DNA of 64,000 bases from Anoplolepis gracilipes (Eukaryota > Arthropoda > Insecta > Hymenoptera > Formicidae), in assembly GCF_047496725.1 (NCBI RefSeq), contig NC_132972.1:12663001-12727000 (forward strand), given 5' to 3'. Under the pieces are notes generated by a model. That model saw nothing but the letters and a program-made list of their open reading frames with translations, was not told where the DNA came from and ran no database searches. Positions 44,605-56,594 of this stretch are shown here, one piece after another. Numbering within the stretch: the stretch's first letter is position 1; every line of letters starts with the position of its first letter. The position numbers and the translations under genes are program-made.

Positions 44605-44921
44605 GCTAAAATTTAAAGATTGAAAATTTGCGTAAGAATTGGACGTCGTACAATTTTGCAAACTTAAATACGTATCGAGTTGTTTGTTGTAATTAATAAC
44701 ATTATAAAGCGTAAGATCGTAGTTGCCCATACCTTTTCTGACGATGAGCAATAGTTATTACATAAGTGTCAATTACACATCACAAGCACACGTCAGAAAG
44801 CCGACTGAAATCTCCTTCAAAAACAATGACAACCAAACAAGCAGAAGTCGAATGTCGTTTAAGTTTGCAAAATTGTACGACGTCAAATTTTTACGCAAAT
44901 TTTCAATCTTTAAATTTTAAA

Positions 44922-44952
44922 CTTGATAAGGACCTAAACCAAAGGTCGAAAC
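44922..44952 (+). ncRNA. Degenerate hammerhead-ribozyme-like motif, right arm
   Basis: The same layout as the left arm but on the plus strand: CTTGATAAG, stem GACCT/AGGTC with loop AAACCAA, then GAAAC. The loop differs from the left copy by one base while the stem is unchanged. The core box has the same changes from consensus. Confidence 0.4.
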
Positions 44953-45524
44953 GTTGTCACTGTTATGAGAAGCTTTGTTTTAACATCGAATAAAAGAATA
45001 TAAGCTTGACTCTGCCAGATTGGTCGCTTAACCAATATACCTTCCGAAGTATTTATTTATGGTTTTGTGTTTCTTCTATTTAAATTAAAATTTAACGAGC
45101 GCAATAAAATTGTGTTCGCGGAGTAACACAATATTTGGCAATTCTTGATAAGACTATAATCTGACGCAATAGAAATGTCAACAATCAAAAGTATGATCAA
45201 TCATATAGCTTTGATTCCAACAGAAACTATATATAATTCAAAACTATCATAACTCTATTCTCTTCTGTCAACGCTCTTTCTTCTCCATTTCATTGTTCGA
45301 TAAAGTCGTAGACGCGAAAAGAGACGCAATCGTCGTCGACGGGATACGGGAATGGAGGTGAAACTCACGAAACGATACGGCTGCGAGAACTACGCGCACA
45401 TAAAGGGCACTTTCGCTAAATTATGCATAGCGCATGAAAAATTCCCACGGCGAGCCGAACCCTCGACTTCCACGGGCTGCATAAGGAGATTCGCATTATC
45501 GTGCATGTTGAATGACGGGAAGTT

Positions 45525-45528
<4 letters not shown>

Positions 45529-45557
<29 letters not shown>
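45529..45557. repeat. (GA)n microsatellite
   Basis: A run of AG/GA units with one AAAG interruption lies in a GC-richer patch of the long intron. Confidence 0.9.
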
Positions 45558-45558
<1 letters not shown>

Positions 45559-46020
45559 TCCGAAGGGCAGCCAGGAGGCCGGAGAGCAGCCGGCAGCAAT
45601 ATGAAATTTTTATCAGTGGTACACGGCGGAAAGCATGTCCGGAATCCGGAACTGCTCCGTCCCCAAAGAGCATCACGAAAGCAAACGGACCCCGCGAAAA
45701 TTCCAAGCTTGATGTTATATTTGACATTTACCTTTCTTGTACTAATTAAGTCGGCATACTTGATTAACTATTCACGACTGATGAGTTCATTTATTTAGCT
45801 ACTTAATCTGCGCCCGAACTATATTTCATTTGTATTCCTTGAACTGAAAAGTATAAACCGAAATGTTCGTGCACGAGATAGTGACCTCTTTCGATATTTT
45901 TAGACTTTTTTTTATCACATATTTATTATCTGCGTGTCGTTTTCATATTAACTTTCATTTTCATTCATTGTTTAATTATCGAACCATTTCATCTATCTTT
46001 AAAGGTCCGTTCTTTTTCAG

Positions 46021-46162
46021 ACCGCTACTAAAACAAATCAAGAACTCCGCGGAATCGCATATCGTGCTGGATTGCTCCACCGAAAGAATCTATGACGTGT
46101 TGAAACAGGCACAGCAGATCGGAATGATGAGCGACTATCACAGCTACCTTATCACTTCCCTG
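46021..46162 (+). CDS. Kainate-type ionotropic glutamate receptor, internal exon C (amino-terminal domain)
   Basis: The first base completes the Arg codon split from exon B. The exon then reads PLLKQIKNSAESHIVLDCST, then YDVLKQAQQIGMMSDYHSYL and ITSL. GluK2 carries PLLKEMKRG, HVIFDCS and [21 protein letters not shown] at the corresponding place, so the match is collinear and nearly ungapped. The DCS and GMM..Y motifs are typical of kainate rather than NMDA-type subunits. The acceptor AG is at 46019-46020 after a T-rich tract, and the donor is GTAAGT at 46163. The exon ends in phase 0 after 47 full codons. It lies at the end of an open frame that starts upstream in the intron, but that 5' part has no family similarity and is excluded. 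Confidence 0.95.
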
Positions 46163-49100
46163 GTAAGTATCCGAGATTAAATGCGATTAGTAATCGACTT
46201 TCCGTTCATCGTAAGCCACGAGGTAATCCGGAGTAGACGTAAGACCCGCGAAATTGCATCAGGCGCGTCGCTGGTAAGGCTAATTCGTGCGATCTTCATC
46301 GTCTGAGCCATCTGTGGCTCTTGCAGTCTTCGAGATGTCGAGATAGTCGGGAGACTATGCTGAAAGACTTGACGTTCTAGCGAAAGTCGAAGATCGATAA
46401 CTTTACTCTCGGAATATATTCAAGCCCCTCGTAAATTACTCCTAAAACGACGAGAAATCGATTAGCGTAAAAAAATGGTAATGTTGATCAGAGATTGCCA
46501 TTCACTGTCGTTGATTTGCCGTGATTGAAGATGCAGTTAAGCGTAGAATAGTTCGATATAGCGTTAAATAATCTTCGTGGTATTATTTCTGCAAATTTAT
46601 TCCATCATTATCTTGAATAATGTAGTAATCTACTTGATTCTCTGGCTCCGTAGCGAAACAAATTTATAGATAGATATTTTTGATACCAAGAATATTGTTA
46701 TTTTAGATTATGTAGAGGCTCAACAATTGCATGTTGTAATTATCTCAAATAAATCAATAATCTATAGAATATACTAACCATAAAGTCTCGGATCTCTATT
46801 AAAAGCTATTAAGGCGGATCAAAATTTAATTACAAAGCAAAATATCTTTAGACTGACGTAAAATGTTAAATTAAAAAGACATTTTGCAGGAAGTTTCATA
46901 GTGTAATAAAAATCAGTCTGTGAATTATAAAACACCACACAAAAATAAAAATACAAATTCAGTAAAAAGAAAAAGATGCAAATAATTTTGACAAATGATT
47001 CATTTGATTGGAACGAGTGCAGTTAGAGTGCTATACGGTCGTGAACACGAGATCTTATTCTTAATAATTAACAAAATATTAAAATTGATTTGCTTTAAAT
47101 TCGTCTACAAACTCGTAACGAGAGTAATGAAAATGTTATGCGAGCGTAAAACTTACAACTTGACGAAATGTTCACTCAAACGAGTAAAAAGCGGAAGTAG
47201 TTAAAATTGGACGCTGTCTCAAGATAATTAGTAATTTACAGTCGTCTTCATGGCTGTGGAAGCGCGAGTTGAAGCATCCGGGAAAAGACATCCTGTCGGA
47301 CAAGCGAGACGCTACGCGAAACCGTTGTCGCGTCAACGTCGACATTTGCGACGGCAATATAAGTGATAAAAAATAAATAGGGCTTTAAACGGACACGCCA
47401 TATAACCGCAAGCGGTGCAATTTATCTTGGCGCATCCTCTCCTCCCTTTCCTACCAGATTTCAATTTAGATCCATTAAAATGTAAATCAGCGAGGGTATT
47501 TGTTCAAGCGCGCGCGAAAGAATCGAGCTATGCTTTTTCATCCGGCTTCTTCCGTTGACTCTACTGACGTGACGGTCGGTTTGTTTTACGCAGGTTACGT
47601 ATTGACGACGAATTGCATTGATCACCGGTACTAATTCACCAACGAGGTAAAAGACGCGTAAATCGATGATGCAGTTTAGTACCATCGTAAAATTTCTTCT
47701 CGCATGGATATTACTTTGACCCAGATACATCAATGTAATATTAAGAAATCGTGTGGAAACCTATAAAAGGGAATACTAACATTAATGGATCTTTTTCTTG
47801 AGTAAAATTTTTTTATTAAAATATATGTGTTTGTTGTATTTCTCTTCAACAATCATTTAAATTCGGTTATTTTATTATATACGGACGCAATAGTTTAACC
47901 GATGAAAAAATGTTAAACATGATAGACCATTCATTTAACATTTTCAACAATAACTTGAAAAAGATTAATGAAATCAACCACTAAATTCCATTAATAATAA
48001 GTAGTCGCTCTTAATAGTTCTATTTTAATATGCATCATGAAATGTGATACGTTGTTAGCAAAGACGATTAATTTATAAATTGTATAAGATGTGCTTGTGC
48101 CTCATTAATATTAATTGTTACGCACAAAAGAATGCAAAAGAACGTACATAGCGAAAATAAATGGGTGTAACTTTAAAAAGAAATGTTAATTCAGGTAAAC
48201 GATGCAATCTAATGCAGCGCGAATGATAAATTATTAGACAAGTGTAATCAGATTTGTCGACATGGAAGAGCTCGGTGAAGATGAAAAGGATAAGACTGCT
48301 TAATAATTGCTTCGTGTCGCGGCTGATTTCCATCGCACGTGGAAATTTAACGGTGTCGCGCTCGATTCCCGAGACGATATGTCCCGACTCGGAGACTATT
48401 TATTTTCACTTACGTCGGCCAGTCGTCAAGACTCTCGGAGGGAAAAATTGGCCATCATCCATCAACCTGACCTTTTCGCAGCACGGTCAGGAAGTCTGCA
48501 CAGCTGTGTTATACACATGGGCGGATATAGGTACACATACTGTTGCAGCACACTGTTTTCCCGACGCCACGAAGAACGAGTGAGAGCATTAAATGATTCT
48601 TGCTCGGTCACTGCAAGCTTGGCTCTCGATGAATTACCTTTCATCGAATTAAGTTCACCCCATGAAACAGTGATTTCGCAATGAAATTATGTGCGCCTGC
48701 TCTCCCGCAGACGCCTTGGTTGAGCGAAAAATGCGCGAATTTTGCAGCATCCTTCGAATTTAGCGACGTTGGCGTATCGTTGTAGTCCGCCTCCGCGATC
48801 ATTATGATCGTTACGTATTATGCCTGTTACGGTTATGGTTACGATGATTGTTACAGTCATTACAGCTTAGCCACTATTAAGGCGCTTATTACGAACATCC
48901 ATCGCTTGTTGATACCACGATGATACCTCGCTGGATTTTCGCGCGTTGCACTTTGGAACTCTCGAGCTCGAAAGGAAATATCCTATTTCGCTCTGAAATA
49001 GAAGACTTTCCAAGCAAAATTTCGCTCACTAAGAGGACACTTAACGGTCTTTAGTCAGGAAACCAGAAAAATGTAAAGAAGTAAATCAGAAAATTATAAA

Positions 49101-52100
49101 ATTTTGAAAATCACTCAATGAGAAGCTAAGTTTCCCCTGAAAAAGGAATGATAAAAATAATAAAAATAACAAATAACACATAGCTATTTGCAAAATAGTA
49201 ATAAATTATTAATTATTAATTCAAAAACATAATTCAACATTATCAAATAATACTAAATCTGTTCATTCAAATATAACATTCAAATCAAATAAAATTTTAA
49301 TTCGTGAATTAGAAACTGTGGTTTAATTCATACGCAGATCTTTTATAAGATTTAAGATAATTATAAAAGTAGATCATCAATTTTTTATTGTTTATTTTTT
49401 ACCTACTAACAAGGTTATGAAATATTATCACATTAAAAGTTATATCACGTTTGTTCCTAAAAGTTATAATAGTCGAAAATAATTACTATTGATCCATAAT
49501 TGTCAAGTTGAATAAATGCATAAATGTAACGGAATATAAATTAGATGTTTAAAAGCGTGTTATAAAATAACTTTGACATATGATCAAACCAAATATAGTT
49601 GTACTGCATAGTAACTACAACATCTCTACAATACGTAAACCATCTGTCAAACAACCTCGACGATATTCTCCGCGTCCACGTACATACATATTCGCACGCG
49701 CCGGCTGTTCCCGTTTCAAACAAGTTACGGGCGAACGAAAATTTAATGACAGATCCCGCAGCAGCTACGCGCGCGCAGTGCACAATATGCCGTGTGAAAA
49801 GCAATATTCTTTCCGGATCCGCATCCATATTCCGCGGGCACGATGATAACATGCTGAGAATAAAGCCGATCCCTTTTTTACTCGCTCCTCTGTTACTCTT
49901 GTAGGTGAACGAAAATCCGATATCGCGCGTATATTTACACGGCCCCGGTATCAAAACGAATAGGCGAGGAGAGGATACAGCAATCTGTTTTCCATCAACG
50001 TTATGGATGAAAAGTATCCGACAGATATTCATATTGGGACCGCGACCATCGGATCGAGTTGCGATCGATCAATAGTCATTTATGCGTGATATACGCATCC
50101 CACGTGACGCGCGCGCACACAATCTTCCGTGTGATTTTGAAACAACATGTTAATAAAATGTCACACGTGAGATGGGAGACACAATGTTGCTGCTGTGAAT
50201 CGTCACGCTGGAAGAAGTTACATTGGCACGTACGAGCCGGGTACAATAACAGCACTATTCGCGCCGTTGTGTCCTCATGGAAGAGTTCTTCGAGTTTTCC
50301 TCTCCGTTACCCTCGTTTTACCACCACAAACTACTCCAACGACGACTATAACTAGTGCCGCATTAATTCTATTAAATTATATATCAAAATAAATTATATA
50401 TTAAATTTGTGTAAACTAAAAATAATGAATAAATGACGCAACGTCATAATTTTTTAATCTGTAAAAGTAGTAATTTCAAACTCATTAAAAACTTAATAAT
50501 TATTAATTTTATCGTTGTGTGTAAAACTTTTTTTATTTACTTAAAAACGATTTACTTTATTTAGCTATATTTTTGTAATAATGATGTAACATATTTATAT
50601 ACTTTATACAATTTCTCTTATCTTTTATCATCTTTGCAAGTGTCAGTGTCACATTTATATAGAAAATAATTCAAAATCTTTTACATGAACTTGGAATCAA
50701 ATTTTTATTAACGAAAATTTGACTAGAAAACTCTTTTCTCAATATTATTCAATACTTAATATATCAATATATCTACCTTAAGAGTTAACTTTCGTGGTAA
50801 AAAAACTTTATTGACTATTATATATTTTCATTCATTGAAAAACTTTTTTATTTCTATTTTATTCCTAAAATATTGACGATGCTTTTTCTAGGTGAAAACT
50901 TTGTTAATGAAAAATTGATTTCATATATTGGATTTTATATATTTTACGTTGTTATGTCGTGAGTACAATTATTGGATAGTCTGCATAAAAGTTTTAGAAC
51001 TGATGATAATAAATGCTTTTTTTCATGTTTGCAAACTGCTTTCTCGGATAATGGTAATCGTAATGATCACTACGGAGTTAGCGGAAGACAAAATGAGATT
51101 AAAAAGAAGTAACCGTAACATGTCACCTGTAACTATCATGCGTTATTGTACGTATGTATGTGTGATTTCAATGTCGTTGCAACGTGTTGCAACGTGTTTC
51201 GAAGAAGGACAGACTGGATGTAGCCGGAGGCGAGATGATGATCGATCACCAACGCGACGATCAATCGATTTGCGCGACATCGGGAACGTCGCCAAGTATG
51301 TCGATTTACTCGCGAAGACAGCAGATCGGAATATCGGACTTATCCATCATGTTCCCGTATGCGGGACAAAGGATAATAAATGGCCGCGGTGGCGCGATTC
51401 TCCGCGAGTATTTGAAAAGATGGAAACTGGGATGCGCCTTCGAGCTGCATGCGACTTTAAATCACGTCGGACCACCAGCGTCACTGATACAGATACCGAC
51501 CCGCATAAAGCAGATTCTACTATGCTTGAGTTATCTTTATTCCCGCTGATAGGCCACTGAATACATCACGGAGAATGCAAGCTCACACATTCTTCATTTT
51601 GAAATGTCGATGGCAAAAATAAATAACGATTCATTGTATCCTATAATATTATATATTAGAGCAATTCCGAAATACGGAGATATCCGTCATGAGTGATTGA
51701 TCTATTAAAATTTATCAAAACGTATAAAATAATTATTCTATTAATTTCTATCGAAAAAACATTGTTCTAGAATATGTTTGTAGTCATTTAATTTACTTTT
51801 ACACGTTTGACATACACAATATTTTAACTTTACTCCTGTTTAATCGGTTATTAAGTTACAAGTTAAATATCAAAAGTAATAAGGGTAATTTATCAAAAAG
51901 GTAAAAAGCGATATGCAGAGAATGAGAACAATGTGAATGCTTTTTCCTCTAACAAATGGAACACAATTTTTGCAATGCAATAAAAACTGGCAAAACTTTT
52001 GTAGAAAATGTTTAAAATAAAATATCATCTCTTCTTGAAAATCACATAGAAATCGCTTAACTAAATTCGACATCTGTCAAAGTAATTAGGATTTTACATG

Positions 52101-52582
52101 ATCTGAACCAAATTATAAAACGTGAGAGAAAATCTTTCGAAAAAAATTTACCATTATGTTAGTTCTATATTGAGATTTATTATATAGTTTCAGACAAAGA
52201 ATCATATCAATTTAAAAAAATTTTCTTACTTATTTCAAAATTTACTTTTTTCATTCTTCCTTGGTGTGAAATTTTATTTTGATCCAAAATAAATATAAAA
52301 TATAAAATTATTAAATTTATATTTCATTCTTTTATTAAAATATATAAGATAGCATTCGTAAAGATAATATTTGAATGATGATTAGATATCTTCTAGAAAT
52401 AGCCAACTATAAATATGCTATCAATACATAAAATATGATAATAGAAAAGAGAAGCTGTAACATTATATGGAAAATATATAACACATTACACAGAATGTGA
52501 TAAATTCCATGATTTAATATGGTAGTATGTAATTGATAATAAGAATTTATGCCACGATTGATCGGAATTCTCCTCTTTTCAG
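46163..52582 (+). other. Intron of about 6.4 kb between exons C and D
   Basis: This phase 0 intron has a GTAAGT donor and a ctcctcttttcag acceptor. CpG-richer patches lie at about 46200-46560, 47000-47750, 48240-49060, 49600-50360 and 51060-51600. The last contains the longest open frame of the window (50928-51560, 210 codons), and 49541-50032 on the minus strand has 163 codons. Neither resembles a known protein to my reading. The rest is AT-rich, with no recognised RNA gene or mobile element. Confidence 0.85.
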
Positions 52583-52750
52583 GACTTGCATACCGTCGAC
52601 TTAGAAGAATTCAGGCACGGCGGGACCAATATCACTGCCTTTCGATTAGTGGACCCAGAAAAGCCAGAAATCCAAAAGGTAATCCAGGACTGGATCTACG
52701 GTGAGAAGCGCTATAATCGTGAGCTCGATATGGGACAGAACAGCAACAAG
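52583..52750 (+). CDS. Kainate-type ionotropic glutamate receptor, internal exon D (amino-terminal domain)
   Basis: Fifty-six in-frame codons begin DLHTVDLEEFRHGGTNITAF, continue RLVDPEKPEIQKVIQDWIYG and end in DMGQNSNK. The equivalent GluK2 stretch is [20 protein letters not shown] followed by R..N. The NIT sequon matches the conserved NMT glycosylation site of the family, in keeping with an extracellular location. The acceptor AG is at 52581-52582 after a pyrimidine tract, and the donor is GTGAGA at 52751. Both boundaries are phase 0. The short Gly-Gln-Asn-Ser-Asn-Lys tail falls in a length-variable loop of the family, so the exact residue alignment there is loose. Confidence 0.95.
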
Positions 52751-54223
52751 GTGAGATGCATCTTGCGAAGGAGTCAGTTACAGTAGTAACAGGGAATAGC
52801 TACGGTATTGCGGCTATATTGCGACTATACTAAAGTCGTTTATTTCGCCGATGCCGATATTTCGCTTTCAAAGTTTTCTCCTCGAGTATAAAGTATAAAT
52901 ATAAATAATACGTTAGCGCAAGATATACGCGGTGTCGCAAAGTGTAAACATAGAACGTTATGTATGCAAATGTAAAGATCGTTCTACAACGAAATATGTT
53001 CCCGTCTTTAAAGCGGCCGCGCGTCTCGCGTAATAACACTCTAATTTCGCATTCTTCGCGCAAGCCTGTCTGACAGCCGCATCGATCTACTTTTCGGTTC
53101 TTTCGTTCGCGAGACTTAGCGGGAGCCAACTCGCGTTCTTTTACATGGCCAAGAATAAGTATGTAAGCGTAATAATTGAGTAATATCTTACATTTCGAAA
53201 CTTGATTGTGTCGCAGAGAAATTAAATTCTTTCATAGCATGTGCCGATTCTTGTTGAAGGATGCAAATACTGTAAAAAAGATCGAGTGACTGTCCGTTTG
53301 TGACTGTCAAATTTTTTGACTTCGTTCCGTTAAACTTGCAAGAGCCCGCATCGACTATTTTACTATATAGCACAAAAAGAGGAATCTTTATAATCAAATC
53401 TTTATAATTATATGAATATTGGACAGAATGTTTACTTTTTTCGAATAACAAATACTAGAAGCCAAAGTACAAGATAATTGTGTCTGTCAAAATAATCACA
53501 ATCTCGTATCGTCAATTATTAAAAATAAAATGTTGGTAATTTATAGTATTTGTATAAAACATTTTGTTTAATATTAAATAAGTTAAAGTGGCCTAAAATT
53601 TCAATTTATAGATATTAAACATCAGGAAATGCCAAATATAGATTAAATCCAATCAAATTTGCAAATAAATTGATACTTCAAATTTACCAACAAGTTTACC
53701 GGATATGTGTTTCTAGTATATATTCTGTATATTTACTATGGAATTATAATAAATAAAAATACGCAAATATAGATTTATACGACTATAGCTGGTTTTCTCT
53801 ATACTTTGGTGAACCGAAATCAAACTATTTAAACTATTCAAATTATTTACCTGAAAGCAATAAAATTTCTAACAATAATATTGTTCGAGTGTTTATTAGA
53901 ATTTTTTTTTAATTTTAAATTGAAATTTTGAATAAGAACAGAAAAAACTTGACAACATTACATTTTTACAGACAATAAAATCTACATTCTACACATGCGT
54001 ATAAAAGAGTTATTGTAACTCTATTCATTTAAAAAATTCATATCTAATATATATTTGAATAAAAGATTTATTTAACAGTATTATTGTAGAACCAAACTCT
54101 AACATCAAATTTTCAGACAATCGTGCGATTTAATACCAAATAAATAATAAAAATAGGATATATATTGTATATATTCTTTGAAATTAATCATTTAAAACAT
54201 ATGAAATGCTAGTATTTATAGCC

Positions 54224-54253
54224 ATATATATATATATATATATGTGTGTGTAT
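54224..54253. repeat. (AT)n(GT)n compound microsatellite
   Basis: An AT tract followed by about five TG units. Confidence 0.9.
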
Positions 54254-55216
54254 AATACTACATTAATATACACCGAAAATAAAATATATAATGCACAAGT
54301 ATCTATAATATTATATCCGTAGTGTAATATAATATTACGCGATTGCTATCCGTAATCTAATATTAATACGAATATATCGAAATTATAAGCAATTTACATT
54401 ATCTTGATTCGCGCGTAAAATCATGAACAAGCGGATTTCTGATTTTACATCTTGAATTTGTAAGGATCAGGTCAGGCAGAATGTGTAATACTTCATGCGT
54501 AAACACGATTTCCGCGTTGTACGTAGATACGGTTTGCATACTACTTTTTTTCTTTTTGTAAGCCGATTTCAGGTACAATCCGTACACGATAGTGAGAACG
54601 TCGCACGACTCGTAGCGCAGAGGAAATTACGTGTACAGTTTACCTACTTCTACTGCACACATATATTCTGTACATGGCGGCGTAATGAAACGGCGGCAAA
54701 TTAATCGGTACATACATATATACACGTGTACATGAGAAAGTACACGCAAGTTCGCAGGTACTTCCATTAAAGGCCAACATTTTATTGGACGTATCGATTA
54801 AGTCGATATACAGACGTGGTGTATAACGTAACATGAGTCTTATTGTTAGCGTGCATTTCCTGTATAAGATTAAATAATTTCAAACATTTTCATAAAAGCA
54901 GATTAAAATTCCTTATAATATAAATAACATCTGACAGCAGGTTCTTTAAATTTAACTGTTTTGTGTTAAAAAATTTATTATTATTGTTATCACAAACGTT
55001 AACATCTTAATTTTTCTCTCAATTAAATTATGATAGTGTTTTAAAAATTCATCTTTGATATAATGCTTTGATATATTGATACGTGTATGTACACGTGCAT
55101 TATTATACATAGAAATTTATTAGTACCTATTAAATGTTACAAACGCATTAAAATAGAGGAAATTGATTAAAGACAAACTGTACGTTTGTCGTCCATTGAT
55201 TCTTTTGCGTGTCCAC

Positions 55217-55254
55217 AATAATTATAAGCCATTAATTAATGGCTTATAATTATT
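55217..55254. repeat. Perfect 38-bp palindrome
   Basis: The half-site AATAATTATAAGCCATTAA is followed immediately by its exact reverse complement, so the whole 38 bp has no spacer. It could extrude as a cruciform or mark a tiny fold-back repeat. No function is assigned. Confidence 0.9.
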
Positions 55255-55744
55255 AGAGAATGACTATTCATGATGTCGAGAAATATAACAATAGCAGTCT
55301 TATCTTCTCTCTCTTTATTCATCCATCAAGATTATTCCCAAGATTATTGCTCATTCTTGTCATGTTCTATTTATGTTCGCAGTCTGTAATTATAACGTGC
55401 TAATGTATGTTTATTACGTTTGTATAATATATTTTAATACATGCACTATGTGTTATCCGGAAGAGCAACAATATATATACATAAAACGTAATTATTATCC
55501 AAATAAATATCATTATAAAATATTTAAAAAAATTTCTCTTGCTAATTTTGTATTTATATCTTTTATTTATTTTTTTAATCTGTTAATTAAACTTACACCG
55601 TTGGTTATATTTTAAACCTCAATAAGATAACAACTTTTCCTCTGTACTATATAATAATAATTTCTTGCATAATTAGTAATTCTGATATCAAAAAAATATT
55701 TTCTTACAGTTTTATTAGTGTGAATGTGATCTACACTCATAAAG

Positions 55745-55802
55745 GAATTACAATAAACTCTCGTATAGCACGGTGCTTCTATACGAGAGTTTATTGTAAT
55801 TC
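55745..55802. repeat. Near-perfect hairpin, 24-bp stem with 10-nt loop
   Basis: A 24-bp arm (55745-55768, GAATTACAATAAACTCTCGT then ATAG) is matched exactly by its complement at 55779-55802 around the loop CACGGTGCTT. The loop region can itself pair as AGCAC-G-GTGCT. It is located in the intron before exon E, and transcripts of either strand would fold. It may be a small MITE or a hairpin RNA source. Confidence 0.9.
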
Positions 55803-56568
55803 TATAATGCGGATTAATGTAACGCAATAAAAAAGATTACGATACGTCTCATATACACGTAAATTATCCCCATACAACACGTTAGATAAATTTCAAATTT
55901 TCCGTTTTGTTTACAATAAATAAAATATTTTCAAATTTTGAATAATTCATGAATATCATATAACAAGCGGAATATAAAAGCGAAACGTATCATTCGTTTG
56001 TTATTATATATTTAAGAATTTTCAGAGTGAAATCGTCAAATTTTTCTCAGAATGAACTATCATCGTGCTATAAAAGGAGCAAATACCGAAACGCCAATTC
56101 GCGAAAAGCGAATTATATCCTCCGTCGCATCTGGCACGGCGGAAAAGTTGAGAAGCGCGAATCCGTACGTTCGGCTATTTCGACGGAAGCAACATCTGCC
56201 GCGTCCAGGGCGCTGGGCCCTTAAAAAGGCCAATTTCCTCGACACGGTTGCACGTTCGCGCAAACTTTCCAACAACTTTTTGCCGATGTTCTGCGGTATA
56301 CGCGTAGCAGCAGCATCCCGTACGAGAATGTGACGGATCTGCTGCATCGTTTGTTGCAATAGCGACATTATTTCGCAAAAGATGTTTTCTCACATCGTTT
56401 CCCTTTTTCGAAAGTTGAAACATGATTCAAACATACTAATATTTACTCCTTTCATATCACGCTCAAAAATACTGATTTCTTTTTAGCAATTTATTTTTAT
56501 GCAATTTATCTATTAATAACAATGTTCTTATATACGATTTTGTGATCTTACTATATACTTTGTAAGAG

Positions 56569-56594
56569 AAAGAGAGAGAGAGAGAGAGAGAGAA
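56569..56594. repeat. (GA)n microsatellite
   Basis: About 12 GA units. Confidence 0.9.

Larger units (their letters stand above)
44479..45048. mobile_element. Inverted pair of repeats, possibly Penelope-like (PLE) remnants
   Basis: Arms of about 185-190 bp (about 44479-44668 and 44857-45048) are inverted copies around a non-matching spacer of about 190 bp. Outer ends read TTCGRAAGGTATATTGGTTA, and each arm carries AAGCGACCAA, GTTTTAACATCGAATAAAAG and GTACGACGTC blocks. Each arm also contains a motif resembling a hammerhead ribozyme (see the two ncRNA-like entries). Such motifs are known from the terminal repeats of Penelope-like retroelements, which often occur as inverted truncated copies. 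No reverse transcriptase frame is present. The family assignment is inference. Confidence 0.6.
18148..46020 (+). other. Intron of about 27.9 kb between exons B and C
   Basis: This is the longest intron in the window (phase 2), running from a GTGAGT donor to a strong tctttttcag acceptor. It alternates AT-rich DNA with CpG-richer patches, for example about 19860-20140, 20390-21500, 24900-25500, 29300-29970, 30420-30830, 31220-31740, 32100-32750, 36140-36900, 37400-38250 and 45300-45720. It carries a 61-bp TA tract, an 80-bp GT tract, a palindromic element (41973-42919) and a Penelope-like inverted pair (about 44479-45048). Many open frames of 60-148 codons occur in the GC-richer patches. None shows a known domain or a convincing splice context. 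Confidence 0.85.

Noticed and set aside
44723..44993. Open frames across the inverted repeat pair giving similar peptides (LSLQNCTTSN) from both strands
   Set aside because: The similarity arises because the two arms are inverted copies. There is no reverse transcriptase or other domain.
45352..45798. 148-codon open frame containing a GA repeat
   Set aside because: The Glu-Arg run comes from the microsatellite, both strands are open, and nothing resembles a known protein.
45863..46020. Open frame leading into exon C
   Set aside because: This part is AT- and T-rich intron with a strong acceptor at its end. Its translation is hydrophobic noise, and exon C joins exon B perfectly across the split Arg codon.
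49541..50032. 163-codon open frame on the minus strand beginning with ATG
   Set aside because: It shows no recognisable domain, overlaps other open frames in a CpG-rich patch, and shows no splice or polyadenylation context that I could support.
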